Part shown: piece by piece, positions 22,480 to 33,984 of the stretch
Layout: every line of letters begins with the position of its first letter
Position numbering within the stretch: the first letter of the stretch is position 1
Origin: Adenanthera pavonina
Lineage: Eukaryota; Streptophyta; Magnoliopsida; Fabales; Fabaceae
Reading direction: 5' to 3'
Assembly (NCBI GenBank): GCA_026686845.1
Contig: JAIVEN010000014.1
Coordinates: 13,750,001 to 13,814,000 of the forward strand
Length of the DNA: 64,000 nt
Translations under genes and position numbers: made by a program
Notes under the pieces: generated by a model
What the model was told of the DNA's origin: nothing
Databases searched by the model: none
Seen by the model: the letters and a program-made list of their open reading frames with translations, nothing else

Positions 22480-24240
22480 TGTTTGTTTGTAATAGCATTA
22501 CAAAGCATTGCTTGCGAAGATGAACAAACTAAACCAAAATTTAAGAAGTCCTTAAGATACAATCTTCTTAAAATTGATTATAATATATCTTGCACAAGAT
22601 ATTGCCAATTTTTACCCGTTCATGTTCATGCCTCTTCATGTTGTTTTGATAGTCCATAGAGAAATCACCACCGCGTTTATAAGATTGAATTTGAGTCTGA
22701 TAAATAAAAAAGAGAGAGAGAAAATATCAAATATAATCACAATGACAAGAAAATATTTTACATGAATAGAAATTATAATAAAAACTTTAAATGTCAGATT
22801 CTATCACATGTGTCATTAAATTATTTTGTATACAATCAATGTTTTACAAAGTCATTGACCATGAAATCATATTGACAAAATTTTGCTTCAAATTGACGTC
22901 ACTTTATAGCTAATTGATATATCTAAAAAATAAAACAATAAATCTAGTAGCCCATACATTTATTGTTACCTAATTTGTTATAAATTTAAATTATAAAATG
23001 AAAATGACGAATATTTACATATAACTTGATGATTATTGAATAAATGAAATTAGTTCCTTATAATAAAACTGTAAGGAGTTATACATGCGACAATTTTTAT
23101 ACCGAAGAAATTGATAATAAGACGGAAATAAATTGAACGTATAAAACTATTCTATCCGAACCTGTAAAATGTATTATTTGGGATGTAGAGAACAATATAG
23201 ATGTGCATTCGTGTGTGTGTGTGTACGTCAAATAAATATGATGTTGCAAAGAAACATTTTTCATGGAGAGTGAAACATGACGCATAGGGTGAAAGATAAA
23301 AGAGCTAAATAAAATTGTACTACATAAACAGAGTTGGAAGTAAAAAAAAGAAAAAAAGAGTGTTGTTTGGTTGACGTTTTTATTTTTGATAAGAAAAGAA
23401 AACAAAAAACTAATTTAATTTCATAGTTAGAAAAACTGATGGATGGTTTTAAGTCTGTCAATTAAATTAATTTATGTTTAATTCTCTTTAACTTTAAAAT
23501 ATGCATTATTTTAAAATTAAATTTTCATTTTTAATTTTTATTTTTAATAAGTAATTTAATAAGCACATAAAAATTCTAAAAAAAGATTAAAAACAAAATA
23601 AAAATAAAAATAACAAAATCACACAGGACTCCATAGTCGGTACCAAGTACAGTGACTATAATCTAATTTTGTTCATGAAAAATAAGATTTTTATTTATCA
23701 TAATCCACCAAACACAAACCCAATTTCAAACATGTTAACCCATCCGTTCCCATAAGTTTTAGGAATGATCTCGGGAAAATGAAGAGATAGAAGGTAAGGA
23801 ATGAAAATTTTCTTATCCACAGGCATATTCATGAAAATATCGTCTATGAAGAAAAATCACACATGAACAAATAAATGAAAAGAATATAAATTTCGCTCAA
23901 ATCACACCGAAACCATTGAATTTCATAATAAGAAAGACTTTTTTTAAGGGATTTAAAAATAAAAAGATTAGAAAGTATAAAAAGAAAATTACCTTTAGAT
24001 AGTAGACACTCTGAACTTTAATTCTTCAATCCCTCAAATCTCTAGTGCTAGTATTGATAAACGCCTCTTCTTTTGGCCTAAACATACCATTGAGGTACAT
24101 GGATTTTAATGAAAGGATTTGGATGGTTCAATTTTAGATAACTTGATAATTCAAAATTTTAGTTTATCTCATCCTTTTATTTTGATTTAAAATTGAAATT
24201 TTGAACTTAGAATTACCTTGTTTTATCTCTTTATATTGTA
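22480..24240. other. AT-rich intergenic sequence
   Basis: Mostly low-complexity AT-rich DNA with a short (GT)n run at 23211-23225 and A/T runs. Small frames are compositional and none resembles a known protein. Confidence 0.5.
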
Positions 24241-24241
24241 T

Positions 24242-24245
<4 letters not shown>

Positions 24246-24293
<48 letters not shown>
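24246..24293. repeat. (ATA)n microsatellite, about 16 units
   Basis: Perfect trinucleotide run of AAT/ATA. It produces a meaningless poly-Tyr frame on the minus strand. Confidence 0.95.
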
Positions 24294-24295
<2 letters not shown>

Positions 24296-24317
24296 GAATA
24301 GACAAATAAATTTTGTA

Positions 24318-25065
24318 CCAGGATATTTCTGATATATATTTATCTTCTTAGCTTCCGCCACCAATAATTGTAATTTGTGTCAAGACTTTAAATAGTTATT
24401 TTTAATCCAAAAGATGGACCTTCTAAATGAGAGAACTTAGACTAAGAAAGTTAAATCTCAATACTTACTTGATGGCATAACAACAGTGTCAAATGAAAAA
24501 CCAGAATGTTAGAGAAATCATACAAATATGGGTTAGCTCCATTTGAATGATTTCCCAGTTAGAAAGAAACAAATTAAAGGCCTCCATGTTTGTGTGGTTA
24601 TATGAGTACGTATTGCCAAATGGCTCAAGAGGTGATAAGCAAATGATCAATCAGAGTCAGAGCATAGCAGTGCTAATGTATGGAGGAGACATGGACGGCT
24701 CAAACTCAGAAGCCTAAGCAAAAAGAAAACAAACAAAAGTGAGGGACAGTCAACGGAGCTGTCAATCACCACAGGAAATAATAAGGAGACGTTTCCAGTG
24801 GTGGGACTGAAGTGAGCACTTATTATTAGTGTTAATTTTTTAAATTTATTTATTTATTTGTTGGACGACCTCTTCATGGAACCCAGACTTTCCAAGAAAA
24901 ATGGAGTAAATGGGGAGAAAACTGCTTACAGCCTGGAAAACCACTATGCTATGAATCAAATAACATATTAGATGAAGTGCTATGAATTAAGCATTTCAAA
25001 CTCTTTTGCTGCGGGCCATGATGTAAAGGAAGCCAATTATAGAATTAGAATTAAGGGGGGCAAAG
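24318..25065. repeat. dispersed segment, copy B (copy of 6986-7485)
   Basis: Same order and orientation as copy A, interrupted by extra sequence at 24480-24540 and 24820-25000. It includes CCTCCATGTTTGTGTGGTTA and CTTTTGCTGCGGGCCATGAT, near-identical to copy A. Confidence 0.85.
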
Positions 25066-25069
25066 GGGA

Positions 25070-26060
25070 GAAAATGGCATATTTCCTTTCCTGTAAATAA
25101 ATAATACGAAGTCATTTATAATTTTATTAGCTTGAAGAGATAAATTACATTGGACGAGTGGATTCATCTGTGAATCAGAAATCAGAGAGAAAAAGAGAAC
25201 ATGCATTTTCAGCACAAAGCAAGATTTTCTCGATAGATTCGGAATCAGTTTCCAAATCCAAAGTGATTGGTACAATAATTCAGCGCCTGCCTTGTTTGGA
25301 TTTTGGAGCACTGAACATAATTATGGTATTCTATTTAATTCATGAATAGTTGAACAACCCGGATAGGAATTTCCTGGGAAAAGAATTCATCTCATGTTCC
25401 TTTACTTAAGAAGAGACCCTATGGATATCCATTCGGTTTCACCTTTAGTCTAGGGCCCTAGGCTTCCATTGGATAATGTTAATGTTTAACCAAAAATATC
25501 AATGGGCCAAGCCCACCAAAGACGATTGGAAACGTTAAGATGGGCTGTCGTTATGAAAGATGCTATCTGTCTCCACATAAGGCCCAATTGAAGTGGTGAA
25601 TTGGACCTTTAGTTCATGGAGATCGAGGATTCGAGAACCCTATGCCAAGCCTATAAGTTGAAAGAGACACGCTGATGGGAGCAGTTGCGAGAAAAGAAGG
25701 GTAGTGGCACAAGATGAATGTGGACTGTGGAGGACTGACTAGAGGTAGAAATCGTGGAGCCATATGAGAGTTGATTGTCCATGATCTGTATATATCTTAT
25801 TTTCATGGAACTGTCTTCAGGATTCGAGGAGCTATAAAAGAGATTTTCAGATAGCCACCAAGCATTCACACACACCCAGCAATATTCTCTTAAACACAAT
25901 CGTCTAGGAAACACCCAGATCTTCCCAGGTAGTTGTGAGTGAACGCCAAACTCATAGCACTTAGCATCCAATAGTCTAGATTCTCATCCAAGCATTCCAT
26001 TCCCAACTAGCTGACTTGCACAATAGAATGAAGGTGGGTGCTAGGCAATCCACCATGGAA
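25070..26060. other. unassigned sequence with a possible LTR-like promoter
   Basis: Contains GCTATAAAAGAGA at about 25830, a good TATA-box form, followed by a CA-rich transcribed-leader-like stretch. This could be part of a decayed LTR, but I cannot define its ends. The 106-codon minus frame (25971-25651) has no recognisable domain. Confidence 0.3.
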
Positions 26061-26067
26061 TCAGCTC

Positions 26068-26184
26068 CATTGATGTGGTTTTAAATGATGGATCCCCTCT
26101 TCAAGCGGACGGTCCTCTTTTGCCTCGTATACTAATAATGATACTAGTTCTCTTTTTATCATCATTCCTTCTCCATTTATTGAG
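26068..26184 (+). repeat. direct repeat, copy 1 (partner 27131-27246)
   Basis: Starts ATTGATGTGGTTTTAAATG and ends CTTCTCCATTTATTGA. Copy 2 at 27131-27246 differs by scattered substitutions. The copies lie about 1.06 kb apart. Confidence 0.85.
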
Positions 26185-27130
26185 CCTTTTTAATTTGTCC
26201 TTTTTTACTATTAATATCTCTTATGACCGGCCTCTTCTGAAAGAATATATATTTGCAGTTAAAATTGGCTTAGCAATCTCAGACTCCAAATCATAAGAAA
26301 ATAGGGGGTGGTGGAAGTTTCAGTGTTGACAGTAGCATCTCAAATTTCTCCCAAATTGATGGCTTCACACAAGGTTTGGGGATTCAACACTTTAATTCAA
26401 GCTGCTCGTGTAGGAGAAAGCCTTTGTAGGTAGCATCCATACATCTCCTCGTGTTAGGGTATCACTAGCCATACAAATTGGTTGCTCTAATGCCGAAGTT
26501 AGGATCCGAAGAGAAAACAGAGGGTAGATGAGAAAGAAAGGAAAAAAGGAAGAAGGAGAAGAGACGTGAAGAGAGAAATAGACTTCGATTTGCTATTCGT
26601 ATGAGGCTGAAGACAGATACATCAACATTATATAATAGAAAGACCAAAATAATTCATGCCTCAGACTCTCATAGGAAATTATTAAAATACCCCTAGTAGA
26701 AAAAAAGGGTAATAACATATACTAATCGCATTATTTTCTCAACATTTCTTATACCAGACAATAAACCCTCCATTCCTAGTATATTGATATAATTGATTAA
26801 ATCTTTAAGATAATTTTTGCTCTAGATTTTTATTCCAAAATGGAAGAATCAGAAATGCTAGCAATTACATTGAATCAAATAGGCCTTAAGGTTCACCCTG
26901 TAGCTACACCTGCTCTTTTGAAAGAAATCTACTATCGTTATAGAATGAATCAAAGCATTCTATTGTGGATGAAAACCATGTGTGCTGAGGTGACAAAGGA
27001 CACCAATGATCAAAATGATTCTTCTTCTGACCAAAGCATCCCATAAAAAAACACAGCCTCTACATTGACATGTTTGATGGCTCAGATGAATTAGCTCCTA
27101 TGAGCCTAAATAAGGATGGGGTTACAAATC

Positions 27131-27246
27131 CCATTGATGTGGTTTCAAATGTTGGATCCTCTCTTTAAGTCGGCAGTCCTCTTTTGCCTCATATACTAAT
27201 GATGATACCAGTTCTCTTTTTATCATCATTCCTTCTCCATTTATTG
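27131..27246 (+). repeat. direct repeat, copy 2 (partner 26068-26184)
   Basis: Near-identical to copy 1. The DNA between the copies includes LTR-like A-rich sequence and a 68-codon plus frame (26840-27046) without a known domain. Confidence 0.85.
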
Positions 27247-27435
27247 AAATAACAGTGCGCAGCATGAAAAATAAAACAACCTAGATTACAAGAACAAATA
27301 TAGAATATACTTTTACAACCGTATATTATTAGCTAGGAAAACAATAATGAGATGCAGAATGGTGCAGTGTAAAAGGTGAGAAGAAAGGACATGCCGCTTT
27401 GACAAATTTAATCCATATGGTTTAGCTTGAGGTTG

Positions 27436-29260
27436 CTACAGATATATGGCAAGAAAAATAAAACAATCTAGATTACAAGAACAAATATAGGGGGCAAAAT
27501 TATGGAAAATAATTTGAACATAGCCAATTTGTGATTGACTATTATAAAGATCAAACAAATATCCTGTATCTGCATAACTAATCAAGTTTAACTTGAATTT
27601 ATTCAAATAAAACAAACTCATATACATGGTAGCTTTGAGGTAGCAAAGTATATACTTATTCCAATTCAGTGTTTTTCGTATAGGTGAAGAACTATATTTT
27701 GCTAATAAATTAATAGTAAATGATATATTTGGTCGTGTATGACCAGTGAGATAAAACATTGCTTCAATTACACTGAAATATGGTACTTCAAGATTAAGTA
27801 GTTCTTCATCCTTTTCTCGAGATTTAAAAAGAACTTTATTCACATATAGTAACCTTACGACTATAGTGGTACATAATGGATTTGACTTGTCCATATAGAA
27901 TTGTTTGAGCACATTTGTGATATTAGCTTCTTGATGCACTAAAATTTCATTTTTAGATACTCAATTTGTAAATTAAGGAAAAATTTAGTTCGTCCATAAT
28001 CTTTTATTTCATATTACATATTTAAACAATCAAATGCTTTTTAAACTCTTCAAGAATTCCAATAATATTTAAATCATCTACATAAACAATAACTATAGCA
28101 AACTCTGATATATTTTCTTTTATAAATACACATGAACAAATTGAGTTATTCTTGTAACTTATCAAAAAAATAAATTTACTAAGACGATTATACCACTTAC
28201 GTTATTCAGACATTGTAACTCCTTTTAGGATTTCCATATAGACTTCACTATATAATGAGTCATATAGATTTGTTGTAACAATATCCATTAGACATGTGAC
28301 AAACTTATTATATACTGCCAGATTAATTAGATATTTAAAAGTAATTGTATCCACTACAAGAAAATATGTCTCTTTATAATTAATACCAGATTTTGCAAAA
28401 ACCTTTATGCTACAAGTTGTGCTTTGTATCCATTATTTCATCATTCTCATTTCGTTTTTGCAGAAAGACTCATTTGTATCCAACTAATTTCACACTTTCA
28501 TGTGTGTGGACTGCAAGTCAAAAAACCTTTCGTTTTGCAAGTGTAATTAGTTTTACCTCAATTATGTCTTTCCATTTTGACCAATCATCTTTTTGTTTGC
28601 ATTTTTTAACAAATTTTGCTTCATGATTCTCTTTGTCATATGTTACAATGTGCTTCATGATACGCAAAATTATTATCAATGTTGACTTTATTTTATTTCC
28701 GTTGTATTTTATCTATAACATAATTTATTGATATCTTATTATTTTTACAATTTTCATGTACCTGAGTTTCTTCTGAAATATAATCTTTAATTATATATGA
28801 GGACTTTTCTAGAATTATCTCTTTGCACTCTTCTATAATTACCTTATCCTCAATTAGGTCATCTTGTTTTTTTAGCTTCTTTTCTTTTCAAGGAATTTTT
28901 ATTTTTAGAACTGATAAATCTATTACGTTTTATGTGTGCTTCAAACTTTAATTGTTCGACAGGGATATTAATTTTTACTAGAGTATTAGTAGTGGGTACA
29001 TATGATTTAGTCACTCATTTAAGGTCAGTAATCGTGTCTGGCAATTCATTTACTAAATTTTACAATTGAATTATCTTTTAAATTTCTTATGCACATTATT
29101 TTGTACATGAATCTAAATGAGATAATGCTAATTCATTCCAATTAATTTTGTTTCCAACTGCTTATTCTCTTCCCCCATTCTTGGAAAAACTGATTTGTGA
29201 AAATAACAATCTGTAAATCGTGTCATAGATAAATCTCATGTTGATGGTTCACGATATTTT
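27436..29260 (-). pseudogene. Ty1/copia pol polyprotein, decayed
   Basis: Minus-strand remnant of a copia-type pol. From upstream it shows the linker between integrase and reverse transcriptase (RFTDCYFHKSVFPRMG near 29.2 kb and a Lys-rich stretch near 28.9 kb). Reverse-transcriptase pieces follow at 28.6-28.0 kb, including NYKETYF and YVDDLNIIG, the catalytic DD pair. The 167-codon frame 27939-27436 holds the region between RT and RNase H (VPYFSVIEAMFYLTGHTRPN, SYADTGYLFD). It has many stops and indels. No LTR could be assigned with confidence. The repeats around 26.1-27.5 kb may be related debris. Confidence 0.8.
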
Positions 29261-29269
29261 ATTATTGAT

Positions 29270-31250
29270 AGAGATTCATATTTAATATATATTCCTAACA
29301 CACTTAAGAGATGAGAGAATAAGAGAGAGAAAATATGGAGAGTCAAAAGTAAAATGTGTTTTATTCATCCATCAAGGAGTATTTATTTAAAGCTCTAACC
29401 TTATAAAGAATAATAATCTTTTAATTAATTAAACAAGATAAATATAAAAGATGATTAAGCCCCAACTTAAGAATATTCTAAATGGATATCCACAATCTTT
29501 GTAACAGAAAATAATTTATTATAATGAATAAAAAGAACTGAGAGAGAGAGATAGAGAGATTTTGATCATAAATAATAATGAGGTGGTTAAATTAAATAAG
29601 AGAAAAAATAGGAAGAGGGAAAGAAAAAATAGGTAAGTTAAATAAAATATTTTAAAAAAAGAAATCATTTAAATCAAAATCAATATATAATTAAAATAAG
29701 GGCAGTTCATTAGCTAAATAGTGCGGCTCCAACCTACCAAGCCTTGCTCCGTACCTTTCTATTTTTTTTTTTTTATTGAAGTGAATTACATTTTTTCCTT
29801 ATTCTTTTTTTAATGGGAATCATCTTTTTCCTTTTCAGGTGGACCCCACATTCTCTTTCTTTCTTTTTTCAAATTTAATAATTTTTTATTCTAAAACCTA
29901 TATTAATTTTAACTAATATAATTTGATATCAATTTTTGTAAGACAGAGGAGATAGTCATGAATTTTTTTCATTCAATATATTTTAGAATTAAAGAAAATT
30001 TCATCTGTGTGTTCTTGCGCATTCAAGTCCCTCACGTGAGCAAGAGAGGAAAATCTAGTTGAGTATAAAAAAAAAGAAATCAGAAATTAAATTTAATAAT
30101 ATATTTTGAAAGAGGAAATTGAAGCTCTGGAAAATTGGAAATTTTAAAAAGTAAAGAAAATAGAAATTGAGATACAGAAAAAGGAAAACAAATCAGAGGA
30201 GGAGCGAAAAAATAGTAAAGTTAAGGATAATCGACTGCGGTTATAAAGATTTTCAAAATTTAAAATTTGAATTTATATTTTAAAAGGGGAAATCCACAAA
30301 TATAAATTAAAAAATTATAACTAATTGAGTTAACACTGTTTTATGAGTGTTTTGTGAACAGCATTTTGTGAGAGAAGCCAATACTATTTATGACTTGGCT
30401 TTCTTGTACCTTTTAAATATATATTGATAGATTCTACCAGTGAAGTCAGGCAAGAAGAATTGCCTTTCGTAGAATGACCAAGGGTCTATTTGGTTTTATT
30501 TTTAAAAATAGTTTTTTTATTTTTGAAAACAGAAAACTCAGATAATTTGTTTGATAAATCTATTTTTTATAAACTATTCTAGAAAATAGAAAAATAAAAG
30601 AACAGAAAATTCAGAACACCTTTAAGGTGTTTTGTAGTTTTTATTCTTAAAAATATAAGAAAATGTGAGAAATATTCACCTCATTAATGGTAAAGTTATA
30701 AATTTTGAATAATTTATCTATCACTCATTAGTTATGATTTTGAGAATAATTATTCAAACAGATTTTTTTATTTTATTATTTTCAAAACTTATTCTCAAAA
30801 ATAATTTTATAAAACTATTCTCAAAACTATAAAACAGGAAACACTGTCAAACAGCCCCAAGTTCCTCTGTTTATCTACGGTTTTTGTTCAAAAGAAACAT
30901 AGATAGACACAATAGTGTTGTCCAGGGTCTGCAATTGAATAGAGCATTACAAGGTCAAGAGGACTGATGAGAAACCAATACCACAGCTAATTCAATATTC
31001 GACCTTCACAATAATCTGGAACAAGCAGCTCATTTTCTTGTTTTGACTTAGTTGATTTTTCCACAAAAGTTGTAACTTTCTTGGCATGCGAGGAAGTCTG
31101 ACACAAATAGCATAATATTACCTTTTTTCACTTGCAGCTAAAACAAGCATTAATTGTTTCCATACGTAAATCAAGTACATCACCATTCACGACCGAATGG
31201 ACTCCAATAAGAATAAACAAGTGCTATTGTCTCTTACATGATATTCAATT
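29270..31250. other. AT-rich intergenic sequence with MITE-like insert
   Basis: GA-rich and A/T-rich low complexity, including a (GA)n-like run near 29540-29560. One bounded insert is listed separately at 30483-30856. I see no gene. Confidence 0.5.
30483..30856. mobile_element. candidate MITE, 374 bp
   Basis: The ends GGTCTATTTGGTTTT and, in reverse complement, GGCTGTTTGACAGTG are imperfect inverted repeats of the common plant 'CTGTTTGG' type, flanked by the direct repeat CCAAG (30478-30482, 30857-30861). The interior is AT-rich and self-complementary-looking (TTTTTGAAAACAG against CTGTTTTATAGTTTT). The superfamily is not assigned. Confidence 0.45.
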
Positions 31251-31319
31251 TTTATTAGCTTTTAACATACTCCATTTCTTTTTGAGCTAAAAACTCCATT
31301 TCTTCTCTTATCTATGTTG

Positions 31320-31703
31320 CCCTTATATAATTTAAATACAAGTTCTCTAACTGAGAGTAGAGTCCACAGTCCTTGGCAAAGTGAGGAGAGAAGCATGGGC
31401 TTGGGAATATGCAACTGTCCATAACGATCCAAAAGAAATTAGTGGGACTAAAAGAATAAATAAAATGTGTATGTGTGTGACAGATTATAAAAAATAAAAT
31501 AAAATAAAATGTGTGTGACGGAGAGAGGGGAAGGGGGGAGTGGATAAAGGGATAAGGGAGAAAATCAAATAAGAACCAATGAAATGAGGAGGAGAGGGGG
31601 ATTGCAAAAGAGCCACACACGCTAGAAAGACTAGTGGCATGTTATTAGTTTAGTGCGGGTGTGTGTACGCACTCCCCTACTCACAAAAACAAAACGATAG
31701 ACA
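31320..31703 (+). promoter_or_regulatory. psaL upstream region with I-box-like element
   Basis: GATAAGGG at about 31550 matches the light-response I-box core (GATAAG). No convincing TATA box lies within 60 bases of the likely start site; some photosystem I genes use pyrimidine-rich initiators instead (family knowledge). CTCCCCTACTCAC just before the ATG is such a pyrimidine-rich patch. Confidence 0.35.
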
Positions 31704-32425
31704 ATGGCGACCAGTTGCGCAATGGCGAGCCAGCTCAAATCCTGCTTCGCCCCCAGGGGGCTGGGCGCCTCTCCCCTCAGGCCTCACACCTTAAGAAGCT
31801 TCAGGCTCAGAGTCAAGGCTGTCCAATCCGACAATAAGGTCTTCTTTTCTTTCTTCTTCTTTTATTGTTATTAAACTCGATTATTCATAATTATAACCAG
31901 CAAGCAAACGAATTGCAGACGGTGCAGGGTGCAACAACATTCCAGGTGATTCAACCCATAAACGGAGATCCCTTCATCGGAAGCCTAGAAACTCCGGTGA
32001 CGTCGAGCCCCCTGATCGCCTGGTACCTGTCGAACCTGCCGGCCTATAGGACGGCGGTGAGTCCTCTGCTGAGAGGGGTGGAGGTGGGACTAGCGCACGG
32101 CTTCTTGCTGGTGGGTCCGTTCGTGAAGGCGGGGCCGTTGAGGAACACTCCGTACGCGGGAGGGGCGGGATCTCTGGCCGCGGCTGGCCTGGTGGTCATC
32201 CTTAGCATCTGCCTCACCATCTATGGCGTTTCCTCCTTCAATGAAGGAGATCCCTCCGTCGCTCCTTCCTTGACCTTGACCGGCCGCACCAAGCAGCCCG
32301 ATCCCCTCCAAACCGCCGACGGCTGGGCCAACTTCACCGGCGGCTTCTTCTTCGGTGGCATTTCGGGTGTTATTTGGGCCTATTTCCTCCTCTATGTCTT
32401 AGACCTTCCATACTACTTCAAGTGA
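31704..32425 (+). CDS. PSAL: photosystem I reaction centre subunit XI (PsaL), chloroplast precursor
   Basis: PsaL is a thylakoid membrane subunit of photosystem I, at the side where light-harvesting complex II docks in plants. Exon 1 is 31704-31838 (45 codons) and exon 2 is 31919-32425, separated by an 80-base GT-AG intron, giving 213 residues, the usual precursor length. Residues 1 to about 40 are Ser/Arg-rich (MATSCAMASQLKSCF) and form the transit peptide. The mature part has the invariant VIQPINGDPFIGSLETPVTS, YLSNLPAYRTAVSPLLRGVE, FLLVGPFVKAGPLRNT and the C-terminal FFFGGISGV. Three hydrophobic helices are visible. An alternative in-frame acceptor 9 bases downstream would remove T-V-Q at the exon junction. 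It converges with the RIC4-like gene, with about 300 bases between the stop codons. Nothing is broken. Confidence 0.96.
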
Positions 32426-32726
32426 TTCGCATCGCATGTATATTCGATCCAATGCACCTCTTTATGTCATATTCCGTTTCTCTTAATTTTCTCTCTTTGC
32501 CTGGACCAGTTCTTGGGAAATTAAAATTAATTTTGTCAGCAATCATCTAATTTCTTTCCAATATTAGCATCCGATCGAATAGGTTGATACATATATATAT
32601 TATTAAGTTTGAAGCACGCACATATATATAGAGAGAATGGAATAGTATGATTACAAATACAAAGCATGAGGTGGATTACACGTTTAAATACATGTTGTTG
32701 GATGAATGGGGGAAGCAGTGTGATCA

Positions 32727-33361
32727 TTAAGGAAGGGAGTGAGGGTGATAGTGGTGGAGAGAGAGAGAGAGCATGGACATGGTGATGGCGGGATTTGCAG
32801 TAATAGCATGGCCATCCAAACCGATGTGGGTCACGTGCTGCACGTCTGTTGGACCCCCGATTTCCATCTCCCGCTCTTCTTCCTCCTCCTCCTCATCCTC
32901 TTTCTCCCCTGCATGTTTATACCATTCATTCATTAACACTTAACTGAGAACATGTCTGTATGTATATGCTAGTAGCATACCCTATCAAATCAATTCACAA
33001 CTCACCAAAAATTTGAGACAAGTTCTTAAAACCCTTCAACAGCCTGTTTAATCCCACGGATACATTAGACTTGGTGTTTTCCCCGAACAAGCTCAAGCTC
33101 TCGCCCTCCTCCTCCCCTTTACATCCTTCAGTTCGCATTCCAATATAAAATTACATTACATCACAGAAATATATGCTTAACTCAATTAAACAAAACGAGA
33201 GAGATATTGTTATATATAAATATACTTGTTGCAGCTGCTGCGGGTGAGTTTGTGTCTGATCTTGATTTTCGTGGCTGTGGAGCACCTACCGCAACGCTAG
33301 CCTCAGAGATACACCCAACAGAGAAAGGAAGTATGACAAGCCTTTCCATTCTGTCTCTCAT
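32727..33361 (-). CDS. RIC4: ROP-interactive CRIB-motif protein, RIC4-like
   Basis: RIC proteins bind active ROP GTPases through a CRIB motif and act at the plasma membrane and cytoskeleton in polar growth (family knowledge). Three exons on the minus strand: 33361-33226, 33125-33006 and 32908-32727, with phase 1 at both junctions, giving 145 residues. The N-terminus MRDRMERLVILPFSVGC and the middle VGLNRLLKGFKNLSQIF are typical of the RIC4 group. An acidic run of nine Glu/Asp residues precedes the CRIB motif EIGGPTDVQHVTHIGLDG. After NPA the C-terminus departs from the usual 'KGWE.LI.PELL' and reads MSMLSLSLHHYHPHSLP, encoded partly by a (GA)n microsatellite. The tail may be diverged or an exon may be missing. 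Exon 2 may start at either of two AGs 9 bases apart. Confidence 0.85.
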
Positions 33362-33449
33362 TATTATGTCATGTAGAGGACTCTGGATGAAGAGAAATGG
33401 AATGTCTGAAGAAATAGGCCGAGCCTTCAATTCAGTTACCACAATTGTC

Positions 33450-33980
33450 CAACATACACAACACGCATATATAAGATCGATGGCTGGCTTTGTATTGAAG
33501 CCAAAATTATGTTACGTGTAACAAGTCAAGCTACATTTAAAAGTTAAAACCGTTTGGTAGGTGATATGTGTTTGGAGGAGTCACTTATCAATTAATGTCA
33601 ATATGGACTTTATCCTCAATTCACGTATAAAATACATGTCACTAACTAACAGATATCATCTTAGAAAAGAGTGTGAGTATGAAGATCATAATTTTCCACC
33701 CGTCTTCACTTACCTCTCTTGTACAATAAGCATCATATTTTTTTGGTATCCCAGGTTGGTCTATTTCTTTTTTGTTTACTTGTGTTGGACTCTATCTGGA
33801 AGCAGTGCATCTCAAGCGAACTTTCAGGTCCTGGCGATGGAGACCAAATCTGATATTTCTTGCATATAAAGAAGCCGGGCATCATTGATTGTAGGAAGGG
33901 TTTGTTGAGTTTTCCGCCAAATTACTGAACCCCAGCAACTTCACTTAAATATATCATGTTCACGCGAATTCCCCATCATA
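33450..33980. other. upstream region of the RIC4-like gene, no other gene
   Basis: Includes the presumed promoter of the minus-strand RIC4-like gene. Short frames on both strands lack domains. Confidence 0.4.
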
Positions 33981-33984
33981 TTCA

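Noticed and set aside
24164..24364. Minus-strand frame with a long Tyr run
   Set aside because: It is the translation of the (ATA)n microsatellite.
32090..32311. Minus-strand frame across psaL exon 2
   Set aside because: It is a shadow frame of a well-conserved plus-strand gene.
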